Both the position numbers and the translations under genes were made by a program. From Acinetobacter sp. ANC 3832 (lineage in GTDB: Bacteria > Pseudomonadota > Gammaproteobacteria > Pseudomonadales > Moraxellaceae), in contig NZ_NEGJ01000013.1 in the NCBI RefSeq assembly GCF_002135415.1, positions 1-64,000 of the forward strand: DNA of 64,000 nucleotides, given 5' to 3'. Below are positions 30,426 to 39,175 of this stretch, piece by piece (positions within the stretch are counted from its first letter, which is position 1; every line of letters begins with the position of its first letter). The notes under the pieces were generated by a model, which saw only the letters and a list, made by a program, of their open reading frames with translations, was not told the DNA's origin and searched no databases.

Positions 30426-31589
30426 ATGAAAAAAATAATATGGCTTGGGACTGCTTTAAGCTTATCCATTTCATCACTGAGTTTTGCTGCACCTTTAGAT
30501 ATTCACGTTTTAAGTGCAACAGTAAAAGATCAGAACATTGCCAATGCGGAAGTAATTTTACAAAAAAATGGTGAAAGATCGGCATCAAATACAACCAATG
30601 CACAAGGTCGAACAACAGTAGAAAGTAATGCGAATGATAGTGCTGAAAACTTACTGATCATCAAAAAAGCAGGTTATTCAACCTTGGTGGCAAAATGTCC
30701 ATGTGATGGAATGACCTATGCACTTAGCCCTGTACTTAAAAATTTAAATAGTATGCGAATTGTACTCAATTGGGGGAAAAATCCTTCAGACCTAGACTCG
30801 CATTTAAGTTATAAAAATCAGCATATTTATTGGGATAAAAAACAAGGTTTAAGTGCCAACTTAGATGTCGATGATACTGACTCATATGGTCCTGAAACTG
30901 TAACCATCGAAAAGCGTTTAGAAAATCAATATTACGTTTATTCTGTGCATGATTTTTCTGACCGCGAATCACCCGATACAAGAAATTTAGCCAATAGTCA
31001 GGCTAAAGTCATGGTTTATGCAGGCGAGTCGTTAATTCGCTCTTATTATGTACCGACTGGGAAAGCAGGAAATTTATGGACAGTGTTCCGTATTTCTCCT
31101 GAAGGTGAAATCCAAGATATTAATCAAATTTCAGGTACTCGAGCAGGCGCAGATCGTATTGGTTCAACTGTTTCGACCTACCAAAATCAAGCGACCCGAG
31201 TCAATCAAGTTGCCGTTTCAGCAAGTGACCAAGCCCGTGCTAAAACATTAAACCTAAAAGCAGATCAAGCCTATAAAAACAATCAGTTTGAACAAGCCGC
31301 AATACTGTATCAGCAATCCATTGATTACAACCCGAATGTCGGACAAACCTATAGTAATTTAGCGGTGAGTTATCAAAAGCTCAATCGTTCTTCTGAAGCG
31401 TTATGGGCAAATCAAAAAGCAATTGCTTTAGCAACCAACAACAATACCAAAGCTTATTCTTATTATAATATCGGACGCATTTATGAGAATAATCAAGACT
31501 ACGCAGAAGCTTTGCGCCATTATCAACAAGCCAACCAATTTAAGCCAAGCCCTGCTTATGATGAAGCGATCCGTCGTGTAACACGCTAA
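30426..31589 (+). CDS. Exported YfaP-like (DUF2135) protein with C-terminal TPR repeats
   Basis: A 387-residue protein with a signal peptide (MKKIIWLGTALSLSISSLSFAA) and so probably periplasmic or secreted. Residues about 25-95 look like a carboxypeptidase-regulatory/Ig-like domain (VKDQNIANAEVILQKNG). Residues about 105-205 match the YfaP/DUF2135 pattern (IVLNWGKNPSDLDSHLSY, HIYWDKK, LDVDDTDSYGPETVTI). Residues 275-385 contain three TPR-like units (KADQAYKNNQFEQAAILYQQSI, YSNLAVSYQKLNRSSEAL, YYNIGRIYENNQDYAEALRHY). Function unknown; TPR repeats suggest partner binding. It stands alone, with a terminator-like hairpin downstream. Confidence 0.8.
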   Translation: MKKIIWLGTALSLSISSLSFAAPLDIHVLSATVKDQNIANAEVILQKNGERSASNTTNAQGRTTVESNANDSAENLLIIKKAGYSTLVAKCPCDGMTYALSPVLKNLNSMRIVLNWGKNPSDLDSHLSYKNQHIYWDKKQGLSANLDVDDTDSYGPETVTIEKRLENQYYVYSVHDFSDRESPDTRNLANSQAKVMVYAGESLIRSYYVPTGKAGNLWTVFRISPEGEIQDINQISGTRAGADRIGSTVSTYQNQATRVNQVAVSASDQARAKTLNLKADQAYKNNQFEQAAILYQQSIDYNPNVGQTYSNLAVSYQKLNRSSEALWANQKAIALATNNNTKAYSYYNIGRIYENNQDYAEALRHYQQANQFKPSPAYDEAIRRVTR

Positions 31590-31675
31590 ATAAATTACTT
31601 GTATAAAGCTCTTAAATTTCCCTTTAAAGAGAAAAAAGTCGTTGTGAATGTTGAGGTAAAATATCCAATACCATC

Positions 31676-31702
31676 AAAGAGGAATAATTAACATTCCTCT
31701 TT
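31676..31702 (+). terminator. Hairpin after the YfaP-like gene
   Basis: A perfect 10-bp stem AAAGAGGAAT / ATTCCTCTTT with a 7-nt loop, 87 bp after the stop. The T run is short, so termination efficiency is uncertain. The rest of the 304-bp spacer 31590-31893 shows nothing further. Confidence 0.55.
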
Positions 31703-31893
31703 AATCAAATATTCTGTGTTTGTTATTCCATATCAAATGTGAGATGCAACATAATAAAAATAAAAGATTTACTTAGATGGAGCATTACCTCTACCAAAGT
31801 AAAATTGAATGATTTTTAATCAAATTTCACTTTTAAAAAATACAAAATAAGCCTATAATTTTGCCCCATCCCAAATCATCCTGAATGAAATAA

Positions 31894-33753
31894 ATGAAGA
31901 CTTTGAAACAACAAGTATTGTTCTTGCTTGTGGCGTTTTTATCTGTATTCGCTTTTTTTCTGTATCAGGAAGATATTACTAAATTTTTTCAGTTAAAAGA
32001 CATCTACCTAAAACCTCGTTTATATAAGTATGGTTTTTCTGTACTGTTAAACTATGCATTGATTAGCTTATTTTATCTAATTTTAAGAAAAACCTTCGCA
32101 ACTATTTTATTCAGTCAATTTTTTGTGTTTTTACTGACTTTTATTAACATTCAAAAAGAACAATATCTCTCTGCTAGCTTAGTTCCAAGTGATTTTTTAT
32201 TGGTGAAAGAAACATTTATTGCTTCCCCTATTTTATTAAAAATCGCTGTTTTTGTTGCGATTACATTATTTATTGCCTTATTTATTTTTATTTATAAGAA
32301 AGAAAAATTCGGCCAAAATAAGCTTCTCTTTATAAATGGCTTACTTTCCGTCTCGATTCTCTCATTTTTCGTGACTGCAAATTTTAAAAATAATTTTAGC
32401 GAATATTGCTCAACTGCAAGTAAAACCTCAGTATGTCGATATACACAATATTTACCCAATACCCGTGGTGATTGGGTCGGTGACCATCTCACCATTCGAA
32501 ATCTCGGTTTTTCAACTTTCTTCTTTTCTAAAGCCGTTGATAGTGTAAATACTAAAATTTTTCAAACTGAAAATATTTCTGAAGAAAAAATTCAAACTTT
32601 ATTTTCAGAAGAAAATGCACCTCTAGCGACTACCTCAAATGATAGTGAAAAAGTAAAAGAGCTTCCTAATATTATTTTTGTGATGAGTGAATCACATTGG
32701 GATGCTTCCCAACTTGATAAAAGTATTCCTAAAAATATTACGCCAACCATTAACAATAACCAAGTATCCACTCTACTTTCACCTAGTTTCGGTGGTGGAA
32801 CAGCCAATGTTGAATTTGAAGTGCTCACTAGTTTAAATACTTTTTTAAATCACAATGAATTGGCTTATGTATCTAAACTGAAAAGACCAACGTACTCATT
32901 ACCTATGTATTTGAATACTCTGGGTTATGACACCACTGCAATGCATAATAATGGTAAATATTTTTATAATCGTAGTGCAGTCTATCAAAATTTTGGATTC
33001 AATCGTTTCACATCCATTGAAAATATGGTGAGTGCAGCTGATCGTAAAAAATTTATTAATCAAGCGGGCTGGGCAAATGATGATTTAATATATAACAGCA
33101 TTCGTGATCAGCTTAAAAATGTAGATCAACCGCAATTTATTTACGCAATTAGTGTCGAAAATCATCCGATGTATAATGATGATCGCTTTGGTGCAAATAA
33201 TTTTAAAATTACCAAAGATGGTATTTCTGATACCAGTAAACGTGCTTTAAATACCTATCTGTCTGGTATGCAACGTGCTGATGATAAATTCAAAAACTTA
33301 ATTGCAGATGTTAAACAACTTAAAAGACCAACAATTATTATTTTCTTTGGTGATCATTTACCTAACTTGCAAAAAGTTTATGATGAATATGGATTTTATG
33401 CATCTGAACAAGAAAAAACTGAGAAGAAGGATGTAAAATTCTTTGAAACACCCTTGGCTGTTTGGAGCAATTTCCCATTAGACAAGAAGAATCTGAATGG
33501 TCCGTTTATTTCAGCCCACTTCCTTGCTCCAAAAATTCTAGAAGCAGCCCATGTTCCTCTATCGCCTTATTATTCCTTCATCAACAAAGTAAACTCTTGT
33601 TATAGTGCTATACATCAGACAGGTATTCATACTCAAAAGAATTGTGCATTTGATCAAGCTCAAATACTAAAACAATATCAAGATATGAATATGGATGTGT
33701 TGAATGGAAAAAACTTTAGCTATGCGTTATTGCAAAAACAACGTGAAAGCTAA
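31894..33753 (+). CDS. LtaS/OpgB-like phosphoglycerol transferase (sulfatase fold, membrane-bound)
   Basis: A 619-residue membrane protein with about five N-terminal membrane segments (to about residue 165) and a large extracytoplasmic alkaline-phosphatase/sulfatase domain. Metal and active-site motifs: IIFVMSESHWDAS (Glu about 266), the nucleophile Thr about 303 in GGGTANVEFEVLTS, SVENHPMY and the metal-binding FFGDHLP. Family members move phosphoglycerol or phosphoethanolamine-type groups from phospholipid to glycans or lipoteichoic acid; in Gram-negatives OpgB modifies periplasmic glucans. The acceptor here is unknown. It is a single-gene unit, convergent with a small membrane-protein gene. 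Confidence 0.85.
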   Translation: MKTLKQQVLFLLVAFLSVFAFFLYQEDITKFFQLKDIYLKPRLYKYGFSVLLNYALISLFYLILRKTFATILFSQFFVFLLTFINIQKEQYLSASLVPSDFLLVKETFIASPILLKIAVFVAITLFIALFIFIYKKEKFGQNKLLFINGLLSVSILSFFVTANFKNNFSEYCSTASKTSVCRYTQYLPNTRGDWVGDHLTIRNLGFSTFFFSKAVDSVNTKIFQTENISEEKIQTLFSEENAPLATTSNDSEKVKELPNIIFVMSESHWDASQLDKSIPKNITPTINNNQVSTLLSPSFGGGTANVEFEVLTSLNTFLNHNELAYVSKLKRPTYSLPMYLNTLGYDTTAMHNNGKYFYNRSAVYQNFGFNRFTSIENMVSAADRKKFINQAGWANDDLIYNSIRDQLKNVDQPQFIYAISVENHPMYNDDRFGANNFKITKDGISDTSKRALNTYLSGMQRADDKFKNLIADVKQLKRPTIIIFFGDHLPNLQKVYDEYGFYASEQEKTEKKDVKFFETPLAVWSNFPLDKKNLNGPFISAHFLAPKILEAAHVPLSPYYSFINKVNSCYSAIHQTGIHTQKNCAFDQAQILKQYQDMNMDVLNGKNFSYALLQKQRES

Positions 33754-33761
33754 TTAAATAT

Positions 33762-33932
33762 TCAAGAGGATTCGTCTAAATCCTCTTGCTCTTTTTCTTC
33801 TTGTTTTTTCACACTTTCCTTATTTTGATCTGGCTTTAATGTTGTGTCTCTTGTTTCTAAATCATCCCGACGTGGATCACTACTCATCAAAATAAATGTA
33901 ATCATTGCAAATAGAAAAATCAGTATTTTCAT
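33762..33932 (-). CDS. Small membrane-anchored acidic protein
   Basis: A 56-residue hypothetical protein. An N-terminal hydrophobic stretch (MKILIFLFAMITFILMSS) is followed by a highly charged, acidic and lysine-rich tail (DPRRDDLETRDT...EEKEQEDLDESS). A TTG 12 bp earlier is an alternative start; the ribosome site is weak. It ends 8 bp from the stop of the phosphoglycerol transferase, convergent to it. No family is recognised. Real coding is likely from the signal-anchor/charged-tail composition but is not proven. Confidence 0.55.
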   Translation of the reverse strand: MKILIFLFAMITFILMSSDPRRDDLETRDTTLKPDQNKESVKKQEEKEQEDLDESS

Positions 33933-34134
33933 TCTTATGCTCAATACTTTAAAATTTTAACCATCCTAAACTGTCGAATTAAGATTTTTTTGAAGATGCT
34001 GTATAAAAACGGAGTCTGATTCAGCTTATTTCTGTATCTTCTGAGCTCTTTAGTTAACTTGAAACTTAAGAAAGATCTCACTTGGGCAAAAATTTTGATA
34101 TACAGTTTTTTATAAGATTTCTAACCACTCCTCA

Positions 34135-34162
34135 ATAAAAATAAGGTGCCTAAGCACCTTAT
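34135..34162 (-). terminator. Terminator after the phospholipase C gene
   Basis: A 9-bp stem ATAAGGTGC / GCACCTTAT with a 4-nt loop, followed on the minus strand by TTTTATT, 18 bp past the plc stop codon. Confidence 0.8.
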
Positions 34163-34180
34163 ATCGCTTTATATTCAAAT

Positions 34181-36349
34181 TTAAGACTCAATAAACCCCA
34201 TATATGGATCCGAAATAGAATCCTCATTGGTTTCAATCCGTCCTGCAAAACGACGATTAAAAGTCGGATCATCTGCCATGGTGACTGTAAAATCATACCA
34301 TCCACCAAACTGAGACATATCCCAACTCAGTTCTTTTTCATTTGTTGCTGTTTCAATATTCCAAGTCTGATTCGGTAAATAAGCATTGGCTTTAACCACT
34401 AGCTTTGCTGTTTTCGTTGCATCATTACGGACTTTTAAATAGATCTTTGGATCACAATCTTCGACACAAATCCGAACTTCAGGCAAACTCGCAAGCTGTG
34501 CCGATTCGGTTAAATCACCAACAAAACCACGGTGAAATCCATTCGGCCCTAAAACCCATAAATCATACTGTGCATTTTTCGTTGTCCAAATATCATCTAA
34601 CTGCTTACCTACTTCAACCATATAACGACGTGGCATAGCATCTAAATTTAAGCGGTCATACACATGAAAAACAGCGGCTTGTGTCCCTGTATTTGAAAAC
34701 ATGAGTTTGACAGTTTGAGTTGCAATATCCACTTTAGCACTGGTGTGTAGGATATAAGGCAATGCTCTAGAAGGTCGAATTCCTTGCTCTTGCACAGGAA
34801 ACTGTTGGCTTAAAGGACGCGAAACTTGTGGCATTGCTGCCTGAGAAACACGAATTGCATCTGCTTGCTCTTTGCTTTTTCGCCCATCTAAACTGGGGAA
34901 TGCTAATAAGTTTGGAGTTTTAAAATCAAAAGCTGAGGTTAAATCTCCACAAACAGCACGGCGGTACGGACTAATATTGGGTTCTTGAATGCCAAAACGC
35001 TGTTCAAGGAAACGAATCACAGAAGTATGATCAAAGACTTGTGAATTGACCCATCCACCACGACTCCATGGTGAAATCACGTACATTGGTACACGAACAC
35101 CGGGTCCATAGACTCGACCATCAGGTTTAGGCTGAGATTTAGAAGCATCAATGGCTTTATGATCAAAATACTCATAGGAAATTTGAGTATTGGTCAGAGT
35201 TGTTTTGCCTTGTAAGCGTCCCGCTGTATCTCGAGATGGAGCACTTGGTGACGGAATATGATCAAAAAACCCATCATTTTCATCAAAATTAACCAAGAAA
35301 ACAGTTTGGCTCCATAACTCAGGATTATCAGTCAATGCATTTAGAACTTCCTGAATGTACCAAGCACCTTGTACAGGGCTTGATGGTCCCGGATGTTCGC
35401 TATACGTTGCAGGAGCGACAATCCAACTTACCTCTGGTAATTTACCCTGTGCAATATCACTTTTAAGTGTTCCTAAAAAACCACCATCAGGCATCGTATT
35501 GGCAATACCTTTATACAAAGGTTGAGTTGCATCAATTTTTTCATCATAAGCAGGACAAACGATTGCATTGTTACTCACAGGTTGTCCAGATAGCTCATTG
35601 GCACGTCGATATTGCTTAAAGCCAGCAAGTGGATTGTCTGTAAAATTATCAGGCATGCTTTGGTACACTTTCCATGTCACACCTGCTTGTTGCAGTCTTT
35701 CAGGATAAGTCATCCAATCATAGCCTGCCGAAGAAGGACCAATATCATCAAATTCATTCACTACACTTGCAACGCCTGCACCTGTTGGTCCATTGGTTCC
35801 CGTCCAAATAAAGGTTCGATTCGGATTAGTACCTGCATGCATCGCGCAGTGGTAGGCATCACAAATGGTAAAGGCATTGGCTAAAGCGAACTGAAATTCA
35901 ACTTCTTGTTTTTTATAATAACCCATCGATTGTGGCTGTTTATATTTAACCCAGCTCCCCATTCGACCTGCATCCCATGCAGATTGACCATCTGACCATG
36001 AATGTGGTGTACCACTCACACGTTGCGCATTTCCAAGCGTACTGTCTAAATGATAGGGCAAAACTTTATTATTATTTGCATCATATTGCTCCCAAACTTT
36101 ACGCCCATTGGCTAAGGGAATAGTAAAGCGATCACCGAAACCACGTACACCTTTTAAAGTACCAAAATAGTTATCAAAAGATCGATTTTCTTGCGTCAAA
36201 ATCACAACATGTTTCACATCTTTAATCGTACCTGTATCCATTTTGGCATTTATCGCAAGAGCTTTTTGAATACTTAAAGGAAAACTGGCTAAAGCTGCTG
36301 TTCCAAACATCGTTTTTGTTGAGTTGAGTAAAAATTCACGACGGTTCAT
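34181..36349 (-). CDS. plcN: Phosphocholine-specific phospholipase C, Tat-exported
   Basis: A 722-residue non-haemolytic type phospholipase C. The N-terminus MNRREFLLNSTKTMFGTAALASFPLS is a twin-arginine signal. The phosphoesterase domain includes TQENRSFDNYFGTLKGVRGFGDR, the GTNPNRTFIWTGTN loop, EHPGPSSP and NFDENDGFFDH. C-terminal DUF756-type beta domains follow after about residue 500. ATG 36349 is preceded by GGAGAG; a frame extension to 36385 would put a non-signal sequence before the RR motif and is rejected. A small lipoprotein gene ends 23 bp upstream on the same strand. Such enzymes release phosphocholine from host or environmental phosphatidylcholine. Confidence 0.93.
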   Translation of the reverse strand: MNRREFLLNSTKTMFGTAALASFPLSIQKALAINAKMDTGTIKDVKHVVILTQENRSFDNYFGTLKGVRGFGDRFTIPLANGRKVWEQYDANNNKVLPYHLDSTLGNAQRVSGTPHSWSDGQSAWDAGRMGSWVKYKQPQSMGYYKKQEVEFQFALANAFTICDAYHCAMHAGTNPNRTFIWTGTNGPTGAGVASVVNEFDDIGPSSAGYDWMTYPERLQQAGVTWKVYQSMPDNFTDNPLAGFKQYRRANELSGQPVSNNAIVCPAYDEKIDATQPLYKGIANTMPDGGFLGTLKSDIAQGKLPEVSWIVAPATYSEHPGPSSPVQGAWYIQEVLNALTDNPELWSQTVFLVNFDENDGFFDHIPSPSAPSRDTAGRLQGKTTLTNTQISYEYFDHKAIDASKSQPKPDGRVYGPGVRVPMYVISPWSRGGWVNSQVFDHTSVIRFLEQRFGIQEPNISPYRRAVCGDLTSAFDFKTPNLLAFPSLDGRKSKEQADAIRVSQAAMPQVSRPLSQQFPVQEQGIRPSRALPYILHTSAKVDIATQTVKLMFSNTGTQAAVFHVYDRLNLDAMPRRYMVEVGKQLDDIWTTKNAQYDLWVLGPNGFHRGFVGDLTESAQLASLPEVRICVEDCDPKIYLKVRNDATKTAKLVVKANAYLPNQTWNIETATNEKELSWDMSQFGGWYDFTVTMADDPTFNRRFAGRIETNEDSISDPYMGFIES

Positions 36350-36372
36350 TGTTCTCTCCTTTTTATTTTTAT

Positions 36373-36522
36373 TTATGGCGCGCAATGTATTTTGCAGTTT
36401 GATGTTGGCGGATTTGGGGTTGCACTATTATTGTCATCATTATTGTTGTCATTACATGCGCTAAGTAACAAGCCACTGCTGATTATGAAACTAAGTAATA
36501 AAAGTCGCATCGTCCGATCCAT
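36373..36522 (-). CDS. Small lipoprotein, 49 residues, upstream of plcN
   Basis: A 50-codon frame with clear lipoprotein features: a hydrophobic stretch RLLLLSFIISSGLLL followed by the lipobox LLSAC, then a short Asn/Asp-rich mature peptide (CNDNNNDDNNSATPNPP) with two more cysteines near the end (SNCKIHCAP). Start may be 36522 (MDRTM) or the second Met at 36510, which has a GGA-containing site before it. The stop is 23 bp before the plcN ATG, so the pair looks like a two-gene unit. Mature length only about 27 residues. No family is recognised; it could be a small companion or leader-like gene. Confidence 0.6.
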   Translation of the reverse strand: MDRTMRLLLLSFIISSGLLLSACNDNNNDDNNSATPNPPTSNCKIHCAP

Positions 36523-36610
36523 GAATTAAAGAAGCTCATAGTCAATACAATTCCAATGACACTTTAGTGATCATTTAATTTCAATTTCATTACTTTGTTG
36601 AATTAGGCAT

Positions 36611-36632
36611 AAAAAACGCATCCGAAGATGCG
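36611..36632 (-). terminator. Terminator after rph
   Basis: A 6-bp stem CGCATC / GATGCG with a CGAA/TTCG tetraloop followed on the minus strand by six T residues, just past the rph stop codon. Confidence 0.85.
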
Positions 36633-36660
36633 CTTTAAAAACAGAGAATGGTTTAGATGA

Positions 36661-37377
36661 TTACCAACCCAAAGCTTCTTGCTGTTTTTTCACTAATTCT
36701 TGAATGCCTTTTTCAGCAAGTTCAAGCATTTCATTGCATTGTGCACGAGTAAATGGTTTGTCTTCCGCAGTTCCTTGAATTTCGATAAATTCGCCTGCTT
36801 GCGTCATCACTACATTCAAATCTGTTTGGCAGTTTGAATCTTCTTCATAGCATAGATCAAGTAATGCTTCATCTTGATACATGCCCACAGAAACTGCAGC
36901 AACGAGACCTTTAAGTGGGTCTTGTTTAATTTTTTTCTGCTCAAGAAGAACATTCATTGCATCAATTAATGCAACTGCTGCACCTGTAATGGCTGCAGTA
37001 CGTGTACCACCATCTGCTTGAATGACATCACAGTCGATATTGATGGTATTTTCACCCAATTTTTTCAAATCTACCATAGCACGTAAACTACGGCCAATTA
37101 AACGTTGGATTTCTTGAGTACGACCACTTTGTTTACCACGAGCAGCTTCACGATCACTACGGGTATGTGTAGAACGTGGCAACATACCATATTCAGCAGT
37201 CACCCAGCCTTGACCTTTGCCTTTCAAAAAGCGTGGTACAGAATTGTCGATACTTGCAGTACAAAGGACTTTAGTATGACCAAATTCAACCAATACTGAA
37301 CCTTCCGCATAACGCGTATAGTTACGGGTAATTTTAACATCACGTAATTGATCTAATGTTCGTTGGTCGATACGCAT
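36661..37377 (-). CDS. rph: Ribonuclease PH
   Basis: A 238-residue phosphorolytic 3'-5' exoribonuclease that trims tRNA 3' ends. The N-terminal [42 protein letters not shown], the [29 protein letters not shown] phosphate-site region and the [19 protein letters not shown] signature are complete. Single gene with its own terminator. No anomalies. Confidence 0.97.
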   Translation of the reverse strand: MRIDQRTLDQLRDVKITRNYTRYAEGSVLVEFGHTKVLCTASIDNSVPRFLKGKGQGWVTAEYGMLPRSTHTRSDREAARGKQSGRTQEIQRLIGRSLRAMVDLKKLGENTINIDCDVIQADGGTRTAAITGAAVALIDAMNVLLEQKKIKQDPLKGLVAAVSVGMYQDEALLDLCYEEDSNCQTDLNVVMTQAGEFIEIQGTAEDKPFTRAQCNEMLELAEKGIQELVKKQQEALGW

Positions 37378-37520
37378 AGTTCATCCTTAGAATGGCTTAA
37401 ATTGATTGCGCATGATTATAGCAGAAGCAAGTGAGATGGTTTAGTTACAACTTGGTGGTTTTTCAAGCTGACTGATAAATACTCTATTTTTACTTTGGAT
37501 CTTTAGTAAAAGATTTGATT

Positions 37521-37682
37521 ATGATGACTTTCTTTGATTTAAATATCTTTATTCGAGAAAAATTAATACTAAAAAGAAATATAGTTTTTGCAAAACCTCC
37601 AATCTTATTTACATCAATAGATGATACAAAAATGGATACATTTTTAAAAAATTTAAATTATGGATGTATATATCAAATATAA
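37521..37682 (+). other. Possible small gene or relic in the rph/desaturase spacer
   Basis: The 532-bp spacer 37378-37909 has a 53-codon frame (MMTFFDLNIFIREKLILKR...DDTKMDTFLKNL..) ending at TAA 37680-37682. In the same frame, coding-like sequence continues after the stop (NGSLIFHGWLLEEYPFILNSH) to a second TAA. This could be a decayed gene, a short real protein, or chance. No ribosome site stands out and no family is recognised. The remainder of the spacer is AT-rich without further structure. Confidence 0.25.
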
Positions 37683-37909
37683 AATGGATCTTTGATATTT
37701 CATGGTTGGTTGTTGGAGGAATATCCTTTTATTTTAAATAGTCATTAACATCGCCTACGATATACGAAATGTTCTTCATAAATATCAATAAAGTGTGAGT
37801 ATATAAAAACCTAATTTAAAAAACTAGGCTTTTTATAAATTCTATACATGCCATACTTAATTTTTAAGCATATTCACCAACTAAAACAAATCATACCTTT
37901 AACGATTAT

Positions 37910-39052
37910 CTATGCAAAAATTCCTTTCACTTTCTGTAAAGACTTCGTCAGTGTATGTGCCATATTATTTGGTAAAGAGCATTTTGCTAAACGTACCCAC
38001 ACACTTCCGAACTGCTCTAAGAAATTCGCTTCATTGTAATTAATACCATACTCAGCACATAACGCTTTAATCTTCGGTGCAACTTCTGAATAACGATTTG
38101 CTGGCATATCTGGGAATAAATGATGCTCAATTTGATGGCTCAAATTACCACTTAAAATATGCAACCAATCTGTTCCAGTAAAATTACTCGATCCGCGAAT
38201 TTGACGTAAATACCACTCTGCACGCGTTTCATTTTCAACATTATCTGCTTCAAAAGTTTCAGCATCTTCAGTGAAGTGACCATTAAAAATCACAGCAGAA
38301 GACCATAAGCTCCGAATAACATTGGCAATCGCATTTCCTGCAAAAACAGGTAAAGCATTTGGCCCAGAAATTACTGGAAAGAAAACATAATCTTTCAAAA
38401 TTTGACGGCGCGCTTTTTTACGGAATTTCGTTGCATCTGCCCACACTTGCTTCCACGTTTTAGTTTTATAAATCAGCGCATCTTCTAAATGCAAATTTTG
38501 CAGACCCACATACCATTCAAAAAATACCATCAATTGAATCGCTAAAGGAATATTGAATAAAAAGCGTGGTTCCCATTTTTGTGATTCACTGACACGTAAT
38601 AAGCCATAACCAACATCATGATCTTTACCGACAATATTGGTATACGTGTGATGCACATAGTTATGCGTATATTTCCAGTCATCCCCTGTTGACATGGTAT
38701 CCCAATCGTAATTTGCACCATTCAAACTGGGATCATTCAACCAATCAAACTGACCATGCATCACGTTGTGACCAAGTTCCATATTTTCCACGATTTTGGA
38801 AATCCCCAGTAGGCCTGTACCGACGACCCATACAGGTGGAATCCAACCACCGAACATCAACATGCCACGAGATGCAATTTCGCTATAACGAACAAAATTT
38901 CGAATTTTATAAATGTATTTTGCATCTTGTTCGCCCAAACTCTCCATCACTTCACGACGGATTTCTTCTACACGGCGACCAAACTCAGCCGTTTGTTCAG
39001 GGTTTAAATGTTTTGATTTACTATTTACTGGGAAATTAACGGTCATGTTCAT
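37910..39052 (-). CDS. Acyl-CoA/acyl-lipid delta-9 fatty acid desaturase
   Basis: A 380-residue membrane di-iron desaturase. Three histidine boxes are present: ELGHNVMHGQFD, HNYVHHTYTN and HQIEHHLFPD. Four hydrophobic segments surround them (for example GGWIPPVWVVGTGLLGI). The start at 39052 has a strong AGGAGA 8 nt upstream. It introduces a double bond into saturated acyl chains using electrons from the ferredoxin reductase encoded just upstream (39176-40213); by analogy this is the Pseudomonas DesB/DesC pair with DesT as regulator. The pair is likely one operon. Confidence 0.92.
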   Translation of the reverse strand: MNMTVNFPVNSKSKHLNPEQTAEFGRRVEEIRREVMESLGEQDAKYIYKIRNFVRYSEIASRGMLMFGGWIPPVWVVGTGLLGISKIVENMELGHNVMHGQFDWLNDPSLNGANYDWDTMSTGDDWKYTHNYVHHTYTNIVGKDHDVGYGLLRVSESQKWEPRFLFNIPLAIQLMVFFEWYVGLQNLHLEDALIYKTKTWKQVWADATKFRKKARRQILKDYVFFPVISGPNALPVFAGNAIANVIRSLWSSAVIFNGHFTEDAETFEADNVENETRAEWYLRQIRGSSNFTGTDWLHILSGNLSHQIEHHLFPDMPANRYSEVAPKIKALCAEYGINYNEANFLEQFGSVWVRLAKCSLPNNMAHTLTKSLQKVKGIFA

Positions 39053-39175
39053 TGTTTTTCTCCTCAACGATTCATCTGTATGTGTGAATCATTTTCCGAA
39101 TTTGGTGTGCACGATTCCTGAGTCTGATTGTGGGAAAAGACCAAAAAAACGTGTATTCATAAAGTGTCAGGTTAT

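Noticed and set aside
38689..39039. Open frame of 116 codons opposite the desaturase gene
   Set aside because: It lies antisense to a well-supported membrane desaturase with all histidine boxes; the frame has no recognisable domain.
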